This document shows, one piece after another, positions 5,647 through 6,042 of a DNA stretch of 6,042 bases. How positions within the stretch are numbered: the first letter of the stretch is position 1; each line of letters opens with the position of its first letter. Origin of the DNA: Desulfobacula sp. (GTDB lineage Bacteria > Desulfobacterota > Desulfobacteria > Desulfobacterales > Desulfobacteraceae). The position numbers and the translations under genes were made by a program. The notes under the pieces were generated by a model. That model saw nothing but the letters and a program-made list of their open reading frames with translations. It was not told the DNA's origin and searched no databases. The stretch spans positions 1-6,042 of the forward strand of contig JAABTB010000151.1 of the NCBI GenBank assembly GCA_011390085.1, written 5' to 3'.

Positions 5647-6042
5647 ATGAAAAAGAGCTTCGGCTTGAAAATTCTCTTGATATCCGCCATGGCGGCGCTG
5701 GTCTCGCTTTTTTTTATTTTGGATCTGGACCGGTATTTTTCCTTTGATTATTTAAAAAACATCCTGGATGAGGTTAAGGGGTATTATGGGCAAAACAAGG
5801 CCCTGGCCATGGCGGTCTATATGGGGATCTATATTCTGGTCACCGCTCTTTCCCTCCCGGGTGCAGCCGTCATGAGCCTTGCGGGCGGGGCCTTATTCGG
5901 TCTTTTTTACGGGACCCTCCTGGTCTCCTTTGCCAGCACCCTGGGAGCTACCCTGGCCTTTCTTTTTTCCCGGTATGTGTTCAGGGATCTGGTTCAGAAA
6001 AAATTGGGGGCAAAGCTTACGGCCATCAACAAGGGAATTGAA
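5647..6042 (+). CDS. TVP38/TMEM64 family membrane protein, 3' end outside window
   Basis: The first 132 residues are seen, with no stop before the window end. An uncleaved hydrophobic segment at about 7-25 follows a short basic N-terminus (MKKS). A second hydrophobic region at about 52-70 leads into the family core: SLPGA at 69-73, SLAGGALFG at 77-85, and GTLLVSFASTLGATLAF at 89-105, ending in the SRY motif at 108-110. This DedA-related family is an inner-membrane protein group whose bacterial members have no well-established transport substrate. In many proteobacteria the gene lies next to, or is fused with, a flavin disulfide oxidoreductase, which fits the neighbour upstream. AAGGA at 5638-5642 precedes the ATG, which is 33 bases after the previous stop. 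Full members are about 220-240 residues, so roughly 100 are missing unless a fused domain follows. Confidence 0.87.
   Translation, partial: MKKSFGLKILLISAMAALVSLFFILDLDRYFSFDYLKNILDEVKGYYGQNKALAMAVYMGIYILVTALSLPGAAVMSLAGGALFGLFYGTLLVSFASTLGATLAFLFSRYVFRDLVQKKLGAKLTAINKGIE

Overview
The window looks like a piece of an anaerobic deltaproteobacterial chromosome, probably Desulfobacteraceae-like (Desulfobacterota). This is an inference from gene content: rubredoxins, a ferritin-like fusion, a SagB-like nitroreductase and an apparent selenocysteine codon. Codon choice is moderately GC-rich and similar throughout. All supported genes are on the + strand, and I see no mobile element, tRNA, rRNA or CRISPR.

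Layout: (1) 1-1380 is the C-terminal three quarters of a large Xaa-Pro aminopeptidase (M24B), cut by the window start. (2) 1381-1496 is a non-coding gap with a possible sigma-54-type promoter. (3) From 1497 to the window end the genes are tightly spaced and look like one transcription unit: a 55-aa Cys-rich rubredoxin-like protein, a 60-aa CxxC/CxxC protein, a SagB-type tandem nitroreductase, a 59-aa rubredoxin with CX4C spacing, a rhodanese/ferritin-like fusion, an FAD/NAD(P)-dependent oxidoreductase, and the start of a TVP38/TMEM64 membrane protein.

The key observation is the gene at 3649-4479. A gene caller would split it into a 73-aa rhodanese fragment and a 191-aa ferritin-like fragment. 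The two are in the same frame and are separated by a single TGA at 3868-3870. That TGA sits exactly where the rhodanese catalytic cysteine belongs (Y-U-A-I-G-G-R-S). It is followed by a hairpin whose distance and loop fit a bacterial SECIS element. I therefore annotate one 276-aa selenoprotein: a selenocysteine rhodanese fused to a four-helix diiron (rubrerythrin-like) domain. The next gene resembles the oxidoreductase module that is fused to the N-terminus of some SelD (selenophosphate synthetase) proteins, which gives an independent though weaker link to selenium.

Taken together, the cluster reads as a cytoplasmic redox module. Rubredoxins could carry electrons, a diiron domain could reduce peroxide or bind iron, a Sec-rhodanese could handle sulfane sulfur or selenium, and two flavoproteins could supply or accept electrons. 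The individual families are recognised from motifs. The joint role is inference.
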